From contig CANNER010000004.1 in the NCBI GenBank assembly GCA_947503715.1, positions 62,001 to 126,000 of the forward strand: 64,000 nt of DNA. The letters are read 5' to 3'. Shown one piece after another: positions 46,206-55,394 of this stretch (position 1 is its first letter; every line of letters starts with the position of its first letter). The DNA comes from an uncultured Caulobacterales bacterium. Its GTDB lineage: Bacteria > Pseudomonadota > Alphaproteobacteria > Caulobacterales > Maricaulaceae. The notes beneath the pieces were generated by a model. That model did no database searches. It saw only the letters and a list, made by a program, of their open reading frames with translations, and was not told the origin of the DNA. The position numbers were made by a program, and so were the translations under genes.

Positions 46206-46649
46206 TTATGAGTCTGCGGAAATAATTGACAGCCAGTGATCTGCTGCGCCTTCAATGAGATCAACAACATCCCGGAACCCCTCCGGTCCGCCGTAATAAG
46301 GGTCGGGCACATCCTGCCCGTCGGGGAGAAACAATGAGAGTTTTGCCGTCATATGCTGGGGCGCGATCTCGGCAAGATCCCGCAAGTTCGCCGCATCCAT
46401 AGCGAGGATGTAATCAAATTCCGTGAAATCGCTGCGCCGGACTTTACGCGCGGCTTGTCCCGCAAAACTGTAACCCCGGCTTTCTCCCTCAGTCCGGCTG
46501 CGCGGGTCAGGCCCCTCGCCCGCATGCCACGCGCCCGTACCAGCGCTGTCTATGATAATATCGGTTCCCGCAGCTTTTGTCCGAAAGACGGCCTCCGCTG
46601 TGGGGGACCGACAAATATTTCCGAGACAAACGAAGAGAACAGATGGCAT
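46206..46649 (-). CDS. low-molecular-weight protein-tyrosine phosphatase
   Basis: 147 residues. The P-loop CLGNICRS places nucleophile Cys8, Arg14 and Ser15 near the N-terminus, and VPDPYYGG supplies the general acid Asp. In bacteria such enzymes often reverse tyrosine phosphorylation of polysaccharide co-polymerases, but this gene is not beside its polysaccharide locus. Its ATG lies only eight bases from the ATG of the divergent sirtuin. Confidence 0.93.
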   Translation of the reverse strand: MPSVLFVCLGNICRSPTAEAVFRTKAAGTDIIIDSAGTGAWHAGEGPDPRSRTEGESRGYSFAGQAARKVRRSDFTEFDYILAMDAANLRDLAEIAPQHMTAKLSLFLPDGQDVPDPYYGGPEGFRDVVDLIEGAADHWLSIISADS

Positions 46650-46660
46650 AGGGGCCTATG
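46647..46660. promoter_or_regulatory. palindrome formed by two divergent start codons
   Basis: CATAGG-GG-CCTATG contains the start codons of both the minus-strand phosphatase (46649-46647) and the plus-strand sirtuin (46658-46660). AGG-rich sequence in the middle serves each strand as a short ribosome site. Promoters for each gene must lie inside the other coding region, so the two transcripts overlap in antisense. Confidence 0.6.
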
Positions 46661-47359
46661 GCACATCCAAAACATATCGTCATCCTGACAGGCGCAGGCA
46701 TTTCAGCGGAAAGCGGGATTGATACATTTCGCGACGCAGGCGGGTTGTGGGAGAACCATCCGATTGAACAGGTCGCGACGCCGCAGGCTTTTGCCGCAGA
46801 CCCGGTCCTCGTCCACCGCTTCTATAATCTACGGCGGGCGGCGTTGAAAAAGGTGGAGCCGAATGCAGCGCATCTCGCATTGGGACGGTTGCAGGATGAA
46901 TTTGATGGCGAGGTCACACTCGTCACGCAAAATGTCGACGACTTGCATGAGCGCGGCGGGTTCCGGAACGTCATTCATATGCACGGTGAATTAAATTCCG
47001 CGCTTTGTTCCGCCTGCGGGCATCGCTGGGAGTACCGCGAAGACCTCTCCACCGGATCCATCTGCCCGGCCTGTCAGACGACGGGCGGGCCCCGCCCCGA
47101 TATCGTCTGGTTCGGGGAAATGCCTTACGCCATGAATTCCATCGAACGCGCGGTCAAAGCCTGTGACCTGTTCGTGTCCATAGGAACATCTGGTGCCGTC
47201 TATCCGGCGGCAGGCTTTGTCCAACTCGCCCATGCCTATCGTGCCAAGACGTTGGAATTAAATTTGGAGCCTTCGCAAGGCTCTACCATGTTCGCGGAAA
47301 GCCGCCTTGGACCTGCCACACAGTTAGTGCCGGATTGGGTTGCGGAACTACTTGATTAA
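46658..47359 (+). CDS. cobB: NAD-dependent protein deacylase (sirtuin)
   Basis: 233 residues. It removes acetyl or succinyl groups from lysines using NAD. Motifs: GAGISAESGIDTFRDAGGLWE, TQNVDDLHERGG, the catalytic His in IHMHGEL, zinc cysteines in CSACGH and CPACQTTGG, and RPDIVWFGEMPY. The Tyr/Arg pair typical of desuccinylases is plausibly YNLRR near residue 55. Overlaps the convergent MFS gene by four bases. Confidence 0.95.
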   Translation: MAHPKHIVILTGAGISAESGIDTFRDAGGLWENHPIEQVATPQAFAADPVLVHRFYNLRRAALKKVEPNAAHLALGRLQDEFDGEVTLVTQNVDDLHERGGFRNVIHMHGELNSALCSACGHRWEYREDLSTGSICPACQTTGGPRPDIVWFGEMPYAMNSIERAVKACDLFVSIGTSGAVYPAAGFVQLAHAYRAKTLELNLEPSQGSTMFAESRLGPATQLVPDWVAELLD

Positions 47360-48600
47360 TCCTGTAATTCCGGCGCTTCCAATTTTCGCGTCTTTGACAT
47401 TTTCGGAAATAGAAACCGCCATGCGCCCGCAACGCCAATAGCTGCGACGCCCCCTGCGGCAACGGTAAAGACTGCCCCGTAAACGGCCGCCATCGCGCCC
47501 GCACGAAACTCACCCAGTTCATTGCTCGCGCCGAGGAAAATTGCATTCACTGCATTGACCCGCCCCCGTACACGGTCCGGCGTCCAGAGCTGGATCATGA
47601 TCTCGCGGATATAAACGCTGACCATGTCAAATGCGCCGAGCAAGGCGAGCGCGGGAATGGAGAGCCACGCCAGTTTGGACACACCAAAAACAGCCGTCGC
47701 GGCACCGAAGCCTGCCACGGAAAGTAGAAGAATTGTGCCCGCATGATCCCGCACGGGAAAACGGATGAGGATCGCGACCATGACGAGTGCGCCAATGCCG
47801 GGCGCAGCGCGAAGAAAGCCATTTCCGATCGCGCCCACATTCAAAATATCTTCAGCATAGATTGGCAAAAGAGCGACAGCGCCACCCAGAAGAATAGCAA
47901 AGAGGTCCAGTGAGATCGCGCCGAGCACGATCTTCTCTTTCCAAATATATTGAAATCCGCCGACCAATGTCTGCCAATTCGTTGGCGCGGTTTCCATCTC
48001 CTGATTGGGTTTTTCGAGTGAGAAAATCAGCGTGGCTGATGTCGCAAAAATCGCGACGGCTGACGAATAGGCGAGTGTTGCGGAAAGATAATAAAGCACC
48101 CCGCCAATGGCTGGTCCAACGATTGAAGCGAGCTGCCAGCTGGAGGTAATCCACCCCACAGCATTGGCGAAATCCTTGCGCGGGACCACATTGACGACGA
48201 GCGAACTGGAAGCCGGCGTGTGAAATGCACGGGCAACGCCGAAGAGCATCAGAGCGCTGAGGACGAGAACGGGCAGGAATTGCTCCGTCACAGACAGCGT
48301 GAGAATGCCTATCGCGCAGGTCATCTTTAACAGAATTGCCAAGCCCATGACTTTTCGGCGGCCATATCTGTCAGCCGCCAAACCCGTTACGAGAACAAGA
48401 ATGAGCGCGGGCAGAAATTGCACGAGACCAATCAGACCAAGCAACCACGCATCCTTGGTCAGCGTCCAGAGTTGAAACCCAACAGCCGTCGCAACAATCT
48501 GTGTCGCCGTCGCCGTCAGGAACCGCGCCCAGAAATAGCGCTGAAACGCGCTATGCCGAAAGGCGGCGAAGCGGTCTTCATCTGGGGCGGTTGTGGACAT
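47356..48600 (-). CDS. MFS transporter
   Basis: 414 residues, about 12 membrane helices. FRHSAFQRYFWARFLTATATQIVATAVGFQLW at the N-terminus and ADRYGRRKVMGL between helices 2 and 3 are typical of the enterobactin-exporter-like (EntS/DHA3) MFS group. It probably exports a drug, siderophore or metabolite. No neighbouring regulator or biosynthetic gene points to a substrate. Confidence 0.9.
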   Translation of the reverse strand: MSTTAPDEDRFAAFRHSAFQRYFWARFLTATATQIVATAVGFQLWTLTKDAWLLGLIGLVQFLPALILVLVTGLAADRYGRRKVMGLAILLKMTCAIGILTLSVTEQFLPVLVLSALMLFGVARAFHTPASSSLVVNVVPRKDFANAVGWITSSWQLASIVGPAIGGVLYYLSATLAYSSAVAIFATSATLIFSLEKPNQEMETAPTNWQTLVGGFQYIWKEKIVLGAISLDLFAILLGGAVALLPIYAEDILNVGAIGNGFLRAAPGIGALVMVAILIRFPVRDHAGTILLLSVAGFGAATAVFGVSKLAWLSIPALALLGAFDMVSVYIREIMIQLWTPDRVRGRVNAVNAIFLGASNELGEFRAGAMAAVYGAVFTVAAGGVAAIGVAGAWRFLFPKMSKTRKLEAPELQD

Positions 48601-48636
48601 ATTGCGGCTTAGACCGCAGGTCCGGCGAAAGCCAGT

Positions 48637-49296
48637 CTAGGTTTTAGGGCACCGGGCCCGTCGGACCTGTGGGGTCCCCCGCTCGACATAGCGTATATTT
48701 TCCAAATTGACGGCGAGGTTTGCAGCGTAATCGCAATGGATTTCCTTCGCTTCCCAAAGGCTCTCGGACGCCATCGCGCCCGTCTCCGGATTGACCATGA
48801 CGACGAAGGGTGACCAAACACGGTGCCATCCCCGCGCCCGTGCCATACGGGTGACGCCGAGATCATTGGCTAATTTCAATCCATGTTCAGAGCGGGCGTG
48901 TAGACGCACAGTCGAGATTTTCCGGTCACCAAATTCTGCTGCGGCCTCTCCTGAGAGATATTGCGTCACATCTTCGGACGTCACTGGATTTTTTGGATCA
49001 TAAATCTCGGCTTCCAATACAGCGCAATAGGGACAGGTATTGAATCCGAATGTCACCATGAGCGGCTGGTTCTTGGCTTTGGCCGATGCCAAAGCCGCCT
49101 CATAAATATCGCGGGAATTACGACAGGCGTGATATTTGACCTCGCGCACATTTTCTTCCGCGCAATTTTCTATCATGGGGAAGACGGTATAATCCACGGC
49201 AGGTTCGAAGACACTCTCGCCACCCCCTCCGCTTCCACCGGAACAGGCGGACAGGATGAGGGCGAAGATTGGAAGAATAAAAGACTTGATTTTCAT
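48637..49296 (-). CDS. thioredoxin-fold lipoprotein
   Basis: 219 residues. Lipobox LSAC is followed by a Gly/Ser linker (SGGSGGGGES). The thioredoxin-like domain contains FGFNTCPYCAVLEAEIYDP, a CPYC active site, preceded by PLMVTF. VTRMARARGWHRVWSPFVVMVNPETG stands at the cis-Pro position. It is anchored in the envelope, probably as a thiol oxidoreductase. A strongly basic C-terminus (QVRRARCPK) with an extra Cys is unusual. Confidence 0.85.
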   Translation of the reverse strand: MKIKSFILPIFALILSACSGGSGGGGESVFEPAVDYTVFPMIENCAEENVREVKYHACRNSRDIYEAALASAKAKNQPLMVTFGFNTCPYCAVLEAEIYDPKNPVTSEDVTQYLSGEAAAEFGDRKISTVRLHARSEHGLKLANDLGVTRMARARGWHRVWSPFVVMVNPETGAMASESLWEAKEIHCDYAANLAVNLENIRYVERGTPQVRRARCPKT

Positions 49297-49372
49297 GCCT
49301 CGCCCCTATCACTCTCAGAATGAAGAAGGATACACATTTGCGTGAGGCGATCATCCGACTTAAGTCCATCCT

Positions 49373-49819
49373 ATGAACCTTCACATCTATATTGACGCCG
49401 ATGCCTGTCCCGTGCGGGATGAGACTTATACCGTCGCGCGGCGTCACAACATTCCCGTCACCGTCGTCTCCAATTCTTATATCCGCACGCCGAAGGATAT
49501 GACATTCAAACTGGTCGATGACAGTTTTGATGCCGCAGATGATTACATTGCGGAGACAGTTAAGCCGAATGACATTGTCATCACATCCGACATCCTGCTG
49601 GCGGAGCGTGTTTTGAAATCAAACGCCCGCGTACTGGCTCCGACGGGCAAACACATGACGATGGACACAATCGGCAGTCAGATCGCCGTCCGTGCGATTA
49701 TGGCGGACCTACGGGCGGGGGCAGAACAACCTAATATTGGCGGTCCTGCCGCTTTCACGCAACGCGACCGTTCGAGATTTCTAGAAGCCCTGCATTTGAT
49801 GGTGGAGCGCACGAAATGA
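49373..49819 (+). CDS. YaiI/YqxD family protein (UPF0178)
   Basis: 148 residues. The family pattern is complete: YIDADACPVRDETYTVARRHNIPVTVVSNSY, DDSFDAADDYIAE, NDIVITSDILLAERVL and MDTIGSQIAVRAIMADLR. The acidic residues resemble a PIN-like nuclease fold, but the biochemical role is unknown. Divergent from the thioredoxin lipoprotein; overlaps the next gene by four bases. Confidence 0.92.
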   Translation: MNLHIYIDADACPVRDETYTVARRHNIPVTVVSNSYIRTPKDMTFKLVDDSFDAADDYIAETVKPNDIVITSDILLAERVLKSNARVLAPTGKHMTMDTIGSQIAVRAIMADLRAGAEQPNIGGPAAFTQRDRSRFLEALHLMVERTK

Positions 49820-50619
49820 GGGTTTGGTTTGCGTTTATCTCGGCTTTCATTCTGACAGCCTGTACGGATTCAAATTGGGTTTTGGTTGACGACTTCGAGC
49901 GACCGGGTGCCATGACGGCGTGGGCCCGCTTGGATGTCGACAATCAAACCGATCCTTTCATTTCCGACCCGCAAATCAGCGAAATCAAATCCGCCAATGG
50001 CAATCGCTTCATGTTACGTAAACCCGCCGCCGACGGGGTGGTCGGGAACCGCAAAGCGATCGGACGCCGTGATCTCCCTCGCCCCATTGAAATAGGTGAG
50101 GTCGCGACGCTTTACCTGAGATTTAATGTCGAACGCTTTCCAAATAATCATGCTTTCGGGCTGACCAATCAGACCGCGTCCGCGATTGAGGAACTTGGCT
50201 ATGACGCGTTCGAACCCATGTTCCGCATCACGGATAAGGCGGAAAGTGACGGGAAGAAAAATGACGGAACATTGATGGTCCTGACCGGGGAGAAGACCTA
50301 TTCCAAAATCATCAATCCCGCGACAGGCCAAAGCGCCAAACCCTTGGAATCTGGTCTCTGGTACGAGATGTGGGGTGTGATCAATAATGCAGCCTCGGAA
50401 GACGATGGCCAAACTTATGACCTCTATCTGCGTGGCGGAGAGTTTGCCGAGGTCACACAAGTCTTCACAGGTGCAAAATTTCGCATCGGCCGCGGTGAGC
50501 CACTGACGGGATTTGTGGCAATCTCCAATACGGGACCAAAGCGTGCGCCTTATGGCAATGGCGGCGTCCGATATGATGATATTTATCTGGCCTCCGGTAA
50601 AGTCTTCACAACGCCCTAA
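49816..50619 (+). CDS. lipoprotein, possible jelly-roll fold
   Basis: 267 residues. The signal ends at lipobox LTAC. The mature region starts [20 protein letters not shown] and continues with beta-strand-rich segments ([65 protein letters not shown]), reminiscent of concanavalin-like sandwich domains seen in carbohydrate-associated proteins. No catalytic residues can be named. Coupled to the YaiI-type gene by ATGA. Confidence 0.75.
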   Translation: MRVWFAFISAFILTACTDSNWVLVDDFERPGAMTAWARLDVDNQTDPFISDPQISEIKSANGNRFMLRKPAADGVVGNRKAIGRRDLPRPIEIGEVATLYLRFNVERFPNNHAFGLTNQTASAIEELGYDAFEPMFRITDKAESDGKKNDGTLMVLTGEKTYSKIINPATGQSAKPLESGLWYEMWGVINNAASEDDGQTYDLYLRGGEFAEVTQVFTGAKFRIGRGEPLTGFVAISNTGPKRAPYGNGGVRYDDIYLASGKVFTTP

Positions 50620-50684
50620 ACAGTGGCTTGACGCGGCAGGGGGTCGCCCTATGTTGCGCGCGCTTTCCCAAACAGGATTCCGAC

Positions 50685-51515
50685 ATGACCATCACTTCGC
50701 TCGAAACCACGATTAATGCCGCATGGGAGGACCGCGCGTCGCTCTCTCCCGAGACGACCGGCGAAACGCGCGACGCCGTCGAGACGGCAATTGCGGGTCT
50801 GGATAATGGCGCACTCCGCGTGGCCGAGAAATCCGGCAATGGGGATTGGGTTGTTCATCAATGGCTGAAGAAGGCCGTGCTGCTCGGCTTCCGCCTGCAC
50901 CCGAATGCCATGATGACGGGTGGTCCGCAGGACGGGCATTTCTACGATAAGGTTCCGTCCAAATTCGAAGGCTGGACCGAGCGCGATTTTGCAGATGCCG
51001 CCTTCCGCGTCGTCCCGCCCGCCACAGTCCGTCGCGGCAGCTATATTGCGCCGAATGCGGTGTTGATGCCGTCTTATGTCAATATCGGCGCGCGCGTCGG
51101 GTCCGGTACAATGGTCGATACCTGGGCAACCGTAGGCTCCTGCGCACAAATCGGCGAGAATGTTCATCTCTCCGGTGGTGTTGGGATAGGCGGCGTACTG
51201 GAACCGCTGCAAGCCAACCCGACGATTATTGAGGATAACTGCTTCATCGGGGCGCGGTCCGAAGTCGTCGAAGGCGTCATCGTCCGCGAGGGCGCGGTGC
51301 TCGCCATGGGCGTATTCCTCAGCCAGTCGACAAAGATTTACAATCGCGCGACGGGCGAGATTTCCTACGGTGAAGTTCCCGCCTATTCCGTCGTGGTACC
51401 TGGCACATTACCGTCCAAGGATGGTAGCCATTCCCTCGCTTGCGCGGTGATCGTTAAGACTGTCGACGCCAAGACCCGCGCCAAGACGGGCGTGAATGAG
51501 TTGCTCCGCGACTAA
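50685..51515 (+). CDS. dapD: tetrahydrodipicolinate N-succinyltransferase
   Basis: 276 residues, the usual length. It succinylates tetrahydrodipicolinate in the lysine/diaminopimelate pathway. The left-handed beta-helix repeats are clear ([39 protein letters not shown]) and [34 protein letters not shown] is diagnostic. The ATG at 50685 has AGGA eight bases upstream and gives the family start [10 protein letters not shown]. No other dap gene is in the window. Confidence 0.97.
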   Translation: MTITSLETTINAAWEDRASLSPETTGETRDAVETAIAGLDNGALRVAEKSGNGDWVVHQWLKKAVLLGFRLHPNAMMTGGPQDGHFYDKVPSKFEGWTERDFADAAFRVVPPATVRRGSYIAPNAVLMPSYVNIGARVGSGTMVDTWATVGSCAQIGENVHLSGGVGIGGVLEPLQANPTIIEDNCFIGARSEVVEGVIVREGAVLAMGVFLSQSTKIYNRATGEISYGEVPAYSVVVPGTLPSKDGSHSLACAVIVKTVDAKTRAKTGVNELLRD

Positions 51516-51587
51516 GCGTAACGCCGTGTGACGAAAGGTTAGGCCTTTCTCACTTGCCTTTCCGTCCGCCATTGGCACAAGGCGGAT

Positions 51588-52724
51588 ATGGAACGCCCGA
51601 ATAAACATGCCCCTGTCCCGTTTATCGATTTGGCCTCGCAATATGCGCGGCTGAAATCCGATATTGATGCGCGAATCCAGACTGTTCTGGATCATAATCG
51701 TTACATCCTCGGCGACGAAGTCAAGGAACTCGAAGCGGCACTCGCGACCTATTGCGGCGCTGCGGAGACCGTCTCCTGCGCGAACGGCACCGATGCGCTC
51801 ATCCTGCCGCTCAAGGCGTGGGGCGTGAGTGCGGGCGACGCGGTTTTCGTCCCGAGCTGGAGCTATTGCGCGTCTGCTGAGGCGATTGCCCTATTGCGCG
51901 CGACGCCGGTTTTCGTCGATGTCGATCCGCTGACTTACAATATGGACCCCGCGAGTTTGCGCGCCGCGATTGAGGGTTGTCCGTCGGATCTGACCCCGAA
52001 AGTTGTTATGAGTGTCGACCTGTTCGGACAATGCGCAGACTATGATACCCTCACCCCGATCGTGCGCGAACACGGCCTCAAACTCCTCGCTGACTCCGCG
52101 CAAGGGTTCGGCTCGACCTTGAACGGCCAGCATCCCATCCACTGGGCCGATGCCGCGACGACCAGTTTTTTCCCCGCCAAGCCTCTGGGCTGTTACGGTG
52201 ATGGTGGCGCGATTTTTACCGATGACGCGGAACTCGCCGATACGCTCCGCTCGCTGCGGATGCATGGTTCCGGCACGGATAAATATGACAATGTCCGCAT
52301 CGGTTTGAACTCCCGTTTAGACACGATGCAGGCGGCTATTCTTCTGTCCAAGCTCTCCGTCTTTGAGGACGAAATCGCCGCCCGCAATAAAATCGCAGAC
52401 CGTTACAATGCGGCGCTCGCGCAATATGTGCAGGTCCCGCATGTCATGGACGGCGTCCGTCCAATCTGGGCGATCTACACGATTGAGATCGACGAGCCTG
52501 ACGCCCTGCAAGCCGCACTGGGCGAGGTCGGCATTCCTGCCCCGCGTTATTATCCGAAACCGATCCACCGCCAGACCGCCTATGCCGATTACCCGACTGG
52601 CGCGGGCGGGATGGCGGTCACGGATGCGGCGCGGCTTCGCGCGATTAGCCTCCCCATGCATCCTTATCTGGACACGGCGACGCAGGACCGGATTATCGAG
52701 GCCGTTAAAGCCGCCCTTCATTAA
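51588..52724 (+). CDS. DegT/DnrJ/EryC1/StrS family aminotransferase
   Basis: 378 residues. A PLP-dependent sugar aminotransferase-like protein: FIDLASQYARLKSDID, CANGTDALILPL, SWSYCASAEAI, DSAQGFGS and the PLP Lys in TTSFFPAKPLGCYGDGGAIF. These enzymes form amino sugars on nucleotide-linked keto-sugars for surface glycans. This one is 41 kb from the polysaccharide locus at the window start, but could supply it. It overlaps the convergent serine hydrolase by 20 bases. Confidence 0.92.
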   Translation: MERPNKHAPVPFIDLASQYARLKSDIDARIQTVLDHNRYILGDEVKELEAALATYCGAAETVSCANGTDALILPLKAWGVSAGDAVFVPSWSYCASAEAIALLRATPVFVDVDPLTYNMDPASLRAAIEGCPSDLTPKVVMSVDLFGQCADYDTLTPIVREHGLKLLADSAQGFGSTLNGQHPIHWADAATTSFFPAKPLGCYGDGGAIFTDDAELADTLRSLRMHGSGTDKYDNVRIGLNSRLDTMQAAILLSKLSVFEDEIAARNKIADRYNAALAQYVQVPHVMDGVRPIWAIYTIEIDEPDALQAALGEVGIPAPRYYPKPIHRQTAYADYPTGAGGMAVTDAARLRAISLPMHPYLDTATQDRIIEAVKAALH

Positions 52725-53898
52725 GGCGCAGCCAGTCCTTTTTCGGCTGGCCGTGCAATTGGTCGAGAAATTCCATCTGCAATCCAATAGGCCGCGTGTG
52801 GGGCGAATTCCACATTAGCGCGATGCCAGCCCTCGCCTCAGGATCAAACAGGACGAGCGAGCGGTACCCATCAACGCCGCCGCGATGGCCTACAATCTTA
52901 TGCCCGTGGAAATCATAGACGCGCCAGCCGAGGCCGTAATGGGCTTGTTTCAAATCGCCAAAACGACGATTGAGAAAACGCTGTTCCCCGCGCGTGGAAA
53001 TAACAGGCGTTTGCATGGCGTCTAGGCGTTCGACCGGGATTTGATCGCTGTCTGGAAATTGCGCCGTCATCCATTTCGCGAGGTCTTTGACCGAGGAATT
53101 CACACCCGCCGCCGCCGGGACGCGGTAATAGGTTGGTTTGACCGAACTAATCTTCTTTCCAAACCGTCCATGCGGCCGCGCCCAACGTTTATTGCGGGTT
53201 AGTCCTTCCAACGTCATTGACGCTGTGTCCATCCCAAGCGGGTCAAAGACCCGTTCCTGTACGACGGTCTTATAGGGCAGGCCCGTCTTGCCTTCGATAA
53301 TTTCCGCCGCCGCGTCATAGGCGACATTCTGGTAGGTGTGACAGGTTCCGGGTTCGCAAAGTATGCCCAATTTCCCGAGCGAAGTCCGCGTCGGTTTCGC
53401 CGCCTTCCCGCCCTCAATCCGGTCATCATAGGCATTGCGGACGATGCCCGTTTGATGGGAGAGCAGATGCACGAGGTTGACCTGTTTTTCTTCCCCCGGC
53501 AGGTCGAGTGACGGGGCCAAATCTTCGGCCATGTCCGCCAGCGTAATTTCGCCGTCCTCCACGAGGGAGAGCAGCGTATTCGCCGCGACACCTTTGGACA
53601 CGGAGGCCCAGCGGAAGACCGTATCTTCCGTGACGAACATCCCGCTATCGCGCAGTTCTTCGCCATAGCCTTTGGCGAAAACAGTTTTCCCGTCTTCGAC
53701 AATCGCCATCGCCATGCCCGTCATCTCGAGTTGCTGCATGAGCAGCGACGCGCGACGGTCGAGTTCTTCCACGTCGAGTTTGGACACGGTTTTTGTCGGA
53801 GCGGCGGGCAGCGGCAATCCGGTTTGCACCGCGCTCTGCGCGATGGCAGCCGCCGGAAGACTGAGCGCCACAACGAATGAAAGAAACATTTTCACCAT
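52705..53898 (-). CDS. serine hydrolase, class C beta-lactamase-like fold, exported
   Basis: 397 residues. A signal peptide (SLPAAAIAQS) precedes a beta-lactamase-related domain: SVSK (SxxK nucleophile and Lys) near residue 97, YQNVAYD supplying the YxN motif, and HRGGVDGYRS in place of KTG. The PGTCHTYQN segment and WRVYDFHGHKIVGHRGG match the esterase/penicillin-binding-protein-like group rather than true AmpC. Likely envelope esterase or peptidase; resistance activity is not implied. Confidence 0.9.
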   Translation of the reverse strand: MVKMFLSFVVALSLPAAAIAQSAVQTGLPLPAAPTKTVSKLDVEELDRRASLLMQQLEMTGMAMAIVEDGKTVFAKGYGEELRDSGMFVTEDTVFRWASVSKGVAANTLLSLVEDGEITLADMAEDLAPSLDLPGEEKQVNLVHLLSHQTGIVRNAYDDRIEGGKAAKPTRTSLGKLGILCEPGTCHTYQNVAYDAAAEIIEGKTGLPYKTVVQERVFDPLGMDTASMTLEGLTRNKRWARPHGRFGKKISSVKPTYYRVPAAAGVNSSVKDLAKWMTAQFPDSDQIPVERLDAMQTPVISTRGEQRFLNRRFGDLKQAHYGLGWRVYDFHGHKIVGHRGGVDGYRSLVLFDPEARAGIALMWNSPHTRPIGLQMEFLDQLHGQPKKDWLRLNEGRL

Positions 53899-53953
53899 CG
53901 GGCTCTAACCATCGTTTAATTTCGGGACAATTGGGTCGCGCATTACAATTTCA

Positions 53954-54766
53954 TCATCCCGCGAAAATCCAGAGGAGTAAGCCCGCGCCAAGCGCGAGAC
54001 GGTAGAGCATGAAGGGCAGAAACCCAATCCGTCCGACCCATTTCATGAAGAGAGCGATACAGGCATAGGCGGCGATGAAGGACAGTCCCGCGACGACGAG
54101 GCCGTTCGCCAAGGTAGCGGTTTGCTCGCCCGCCTCGGCAGAGAATAATTTCAGCGTCGCATAGAGGCCGCCTGCCCCGATGATCGGCAAGCTCATCAAC
54201 ATCGAAAACCGTGCGGCGGCTTCGCGTGACAATCCCAAAGCCCGCCCTGCCGTCATCGTAATGCCGGACCGCGATGTGCCGGGGATAAGCGCGAGAGATT
54301 GGGCGAGCCCCAATCCGATTGCGCCCCGCCATGTGAGATCAGAAACGGGCTTAACCTCTTTCGCCGTGACGTCTGAGAGCCAGAGCAACACGCCAAAAAC
54401 AATCGTCGTCATCGCGATGATGAGGGGAGACCGAATAGCCTCATCCAGGTCCGTGACCGAGAGCGTGAAACCCAGCAGAAGTGCGGGCGGCGTGGAGAGG
54501 ATGAGGTTCAAGGCCAGTGCGGAATTCACGTTCAACTTCCTTTGCAACAAATCGCCGACACCTCTCAGAATATCGACCACATCTTTCCGGAAATAGGCCA
54601 TCACCGCGAAGAGCGACCCGAAATGGGCCATGACATCAATCAACGGTCCCTGATCCTGCCATTCCAGAATTTGCGGCAGAAGAATAAGATGGGCAGACGA
54701 ACTGATCGGAAGGAATTCCGTCAGACCCTGTATCAGGGCAATGAGAATCAGTTGGAGCCACGTCAT
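53954..54766 (-). CDS. uppP: undecaprenyl-diphosphatase
   Basis: 270 residues, about eight helices. It recycles the carrier lipid by dephosphorylating undecaprenyl pyrophosphate for peptidoglycan and O-antigen synthesis. Both signature loops are present: QGLTEFLPISSSAHLIL and LIPGTSRSGITMTAGRALG. No strong ribosome site precedes the ATG. Its upstream side is the structured non-coding stretch at 54860-55130. Confidence 0.96.
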   Translation of the reverse strand: MTWLQLILIALIQGLTEFLPISSSAHLILLPQILEWQDQGPLIDVMAHFGSLFAVMAYFRKDVVDILRGVGDLLQRKLNVNSALALNLILSTPPALLLGFTLSVTDLDEAIRSPLIIAMTTIVFGVLLWLSDVTAKEVKPVSDLTWRGAIGLGLAQSLALIPGTSRSGITMTAGRALGLSREAAARFSMLMSLPIIGAGGLYATLKLFSAEAGEQTATLANGLVVAGLSFIAAYACIALFMKWVGRIGFLPFMLYRLALGAGLLLWIFAG

Positions 54767-54859
54767 GGGAGAGCCTTAGGGAAACAGGGTTAATGACGCG
54801 TAACAGTTCACAGACAAGCGAAAGCTGCGACCGACGATCGAGGCGTTCGGCGGGGCAGT

Positions 54860-55130
54860 CTAATGATAAGCGGGACAGCCCGCGTGGCCGGTACCCCTGC
54901 CGGATACCGAAGAGTTTAGTTTATTTCGCAAAGGCATCAGCCACGCGGCGATGGTTTTTGTTATAACGGTCCTGTGTGGTCACAGTTGCCGGGCCTGACT
55001 TGCCTACCAAGCTATACCGGACAGTGTCGGAGCACTCGCCATAAAAGACCCGGCACAGTCCGGCGTCTCACCGCCGGATGCTCAGTCCCACCTTCCTTCA
55101 GTACCAGCAAGCGAGGCCTCGCCTGTCCCG
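54860..55130. ncRNA. structured non-coding region upstream of uppP, candidate RNA of unknown class
   Basis: No frame with a normal start reaches 60 codons here, yet complementary segments are dense: CCGCGTGGC/GCCACGCGG (54880-54888/54940-54948), GCGGG/CCCGC (54870-54874/54879-54883, exclusive with the first), CTGTG/CACAG (54972-54976/54981-54985), GCCGGG/CCCGGC (54988-54993/55049-55054) enclosing CTTG/CAAG, TCCGGCG/CGCCGGA (55059-55065/55072-55078) and the palindrome GCGAGGCCTCGC (55111-55122). I find no conserved core of RNase P, tmRNA, SRP or cobalamin riboswitch. Strand is undetermined; it could be a leader of uppP. Confidence 0.4.
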
Positions 55131-55230
55131 TGTCTGAAAGAACGAGTTAAAAATATGCGCATTCTGATAAGTGGGAATCATTCTCTTCATAAATGGGGAT
55201 TGGCCACCGTTTTCAGCGACACTCTCCAAA

Positions 55231-55346
55231 TGTCATCCCGCACGCAGCGCAGCGGAGATGCGGGACCTATCGTCTGTAAACCCAAGCTAAGGCCCTGTAA
55301 TTGTTAGGCCCCGCATCTGCGCCCTTCGGGCTGGTGCGGGGTGACA
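55231..55346 (-). repeat. interspersed repeat element, copy B (inverted relative to copy A)
   Basis: 116 bp bounded by TGTCATCCCGCA and TGCGGGGTGACA. Read in reverse complement it matches copy A at 41367-41468, including the central AAGCTAA and GTTAGGC segments, with extra bases in one hairpin (CGCCCTTCGGGC). A further 16-base match to the flank of copy A lies at 55379-55394, outside the terminal repeats. Confidence 0.8.
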
Positions 55347-55394
55347 AAGCTATTTGGTTTCGGAAATTGTTACTGTCGCGAAAGCGAGGATTAA

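Noticed and set aside
54883-55040. A short minus-strand frame ending in ...RRVADAFAK upstream of uppP
   Set aside because: About 47 codons after a TGA with no ATG, no ribosome site and overlap with several predicted stems. Protein-like appearance alone is not enough.
54860-55130. RNase P RNA, tmRNA or SRP RNA
   Set aside because: None of the conserved cores (the GAAAGTCC and ACAGAA segments, a tag frame beginning Ala-Asn-Asp-Asn or a T-arm, the GGAAG SRP loop) was found on either strand, so only an unclassified structured RNA is proposed.
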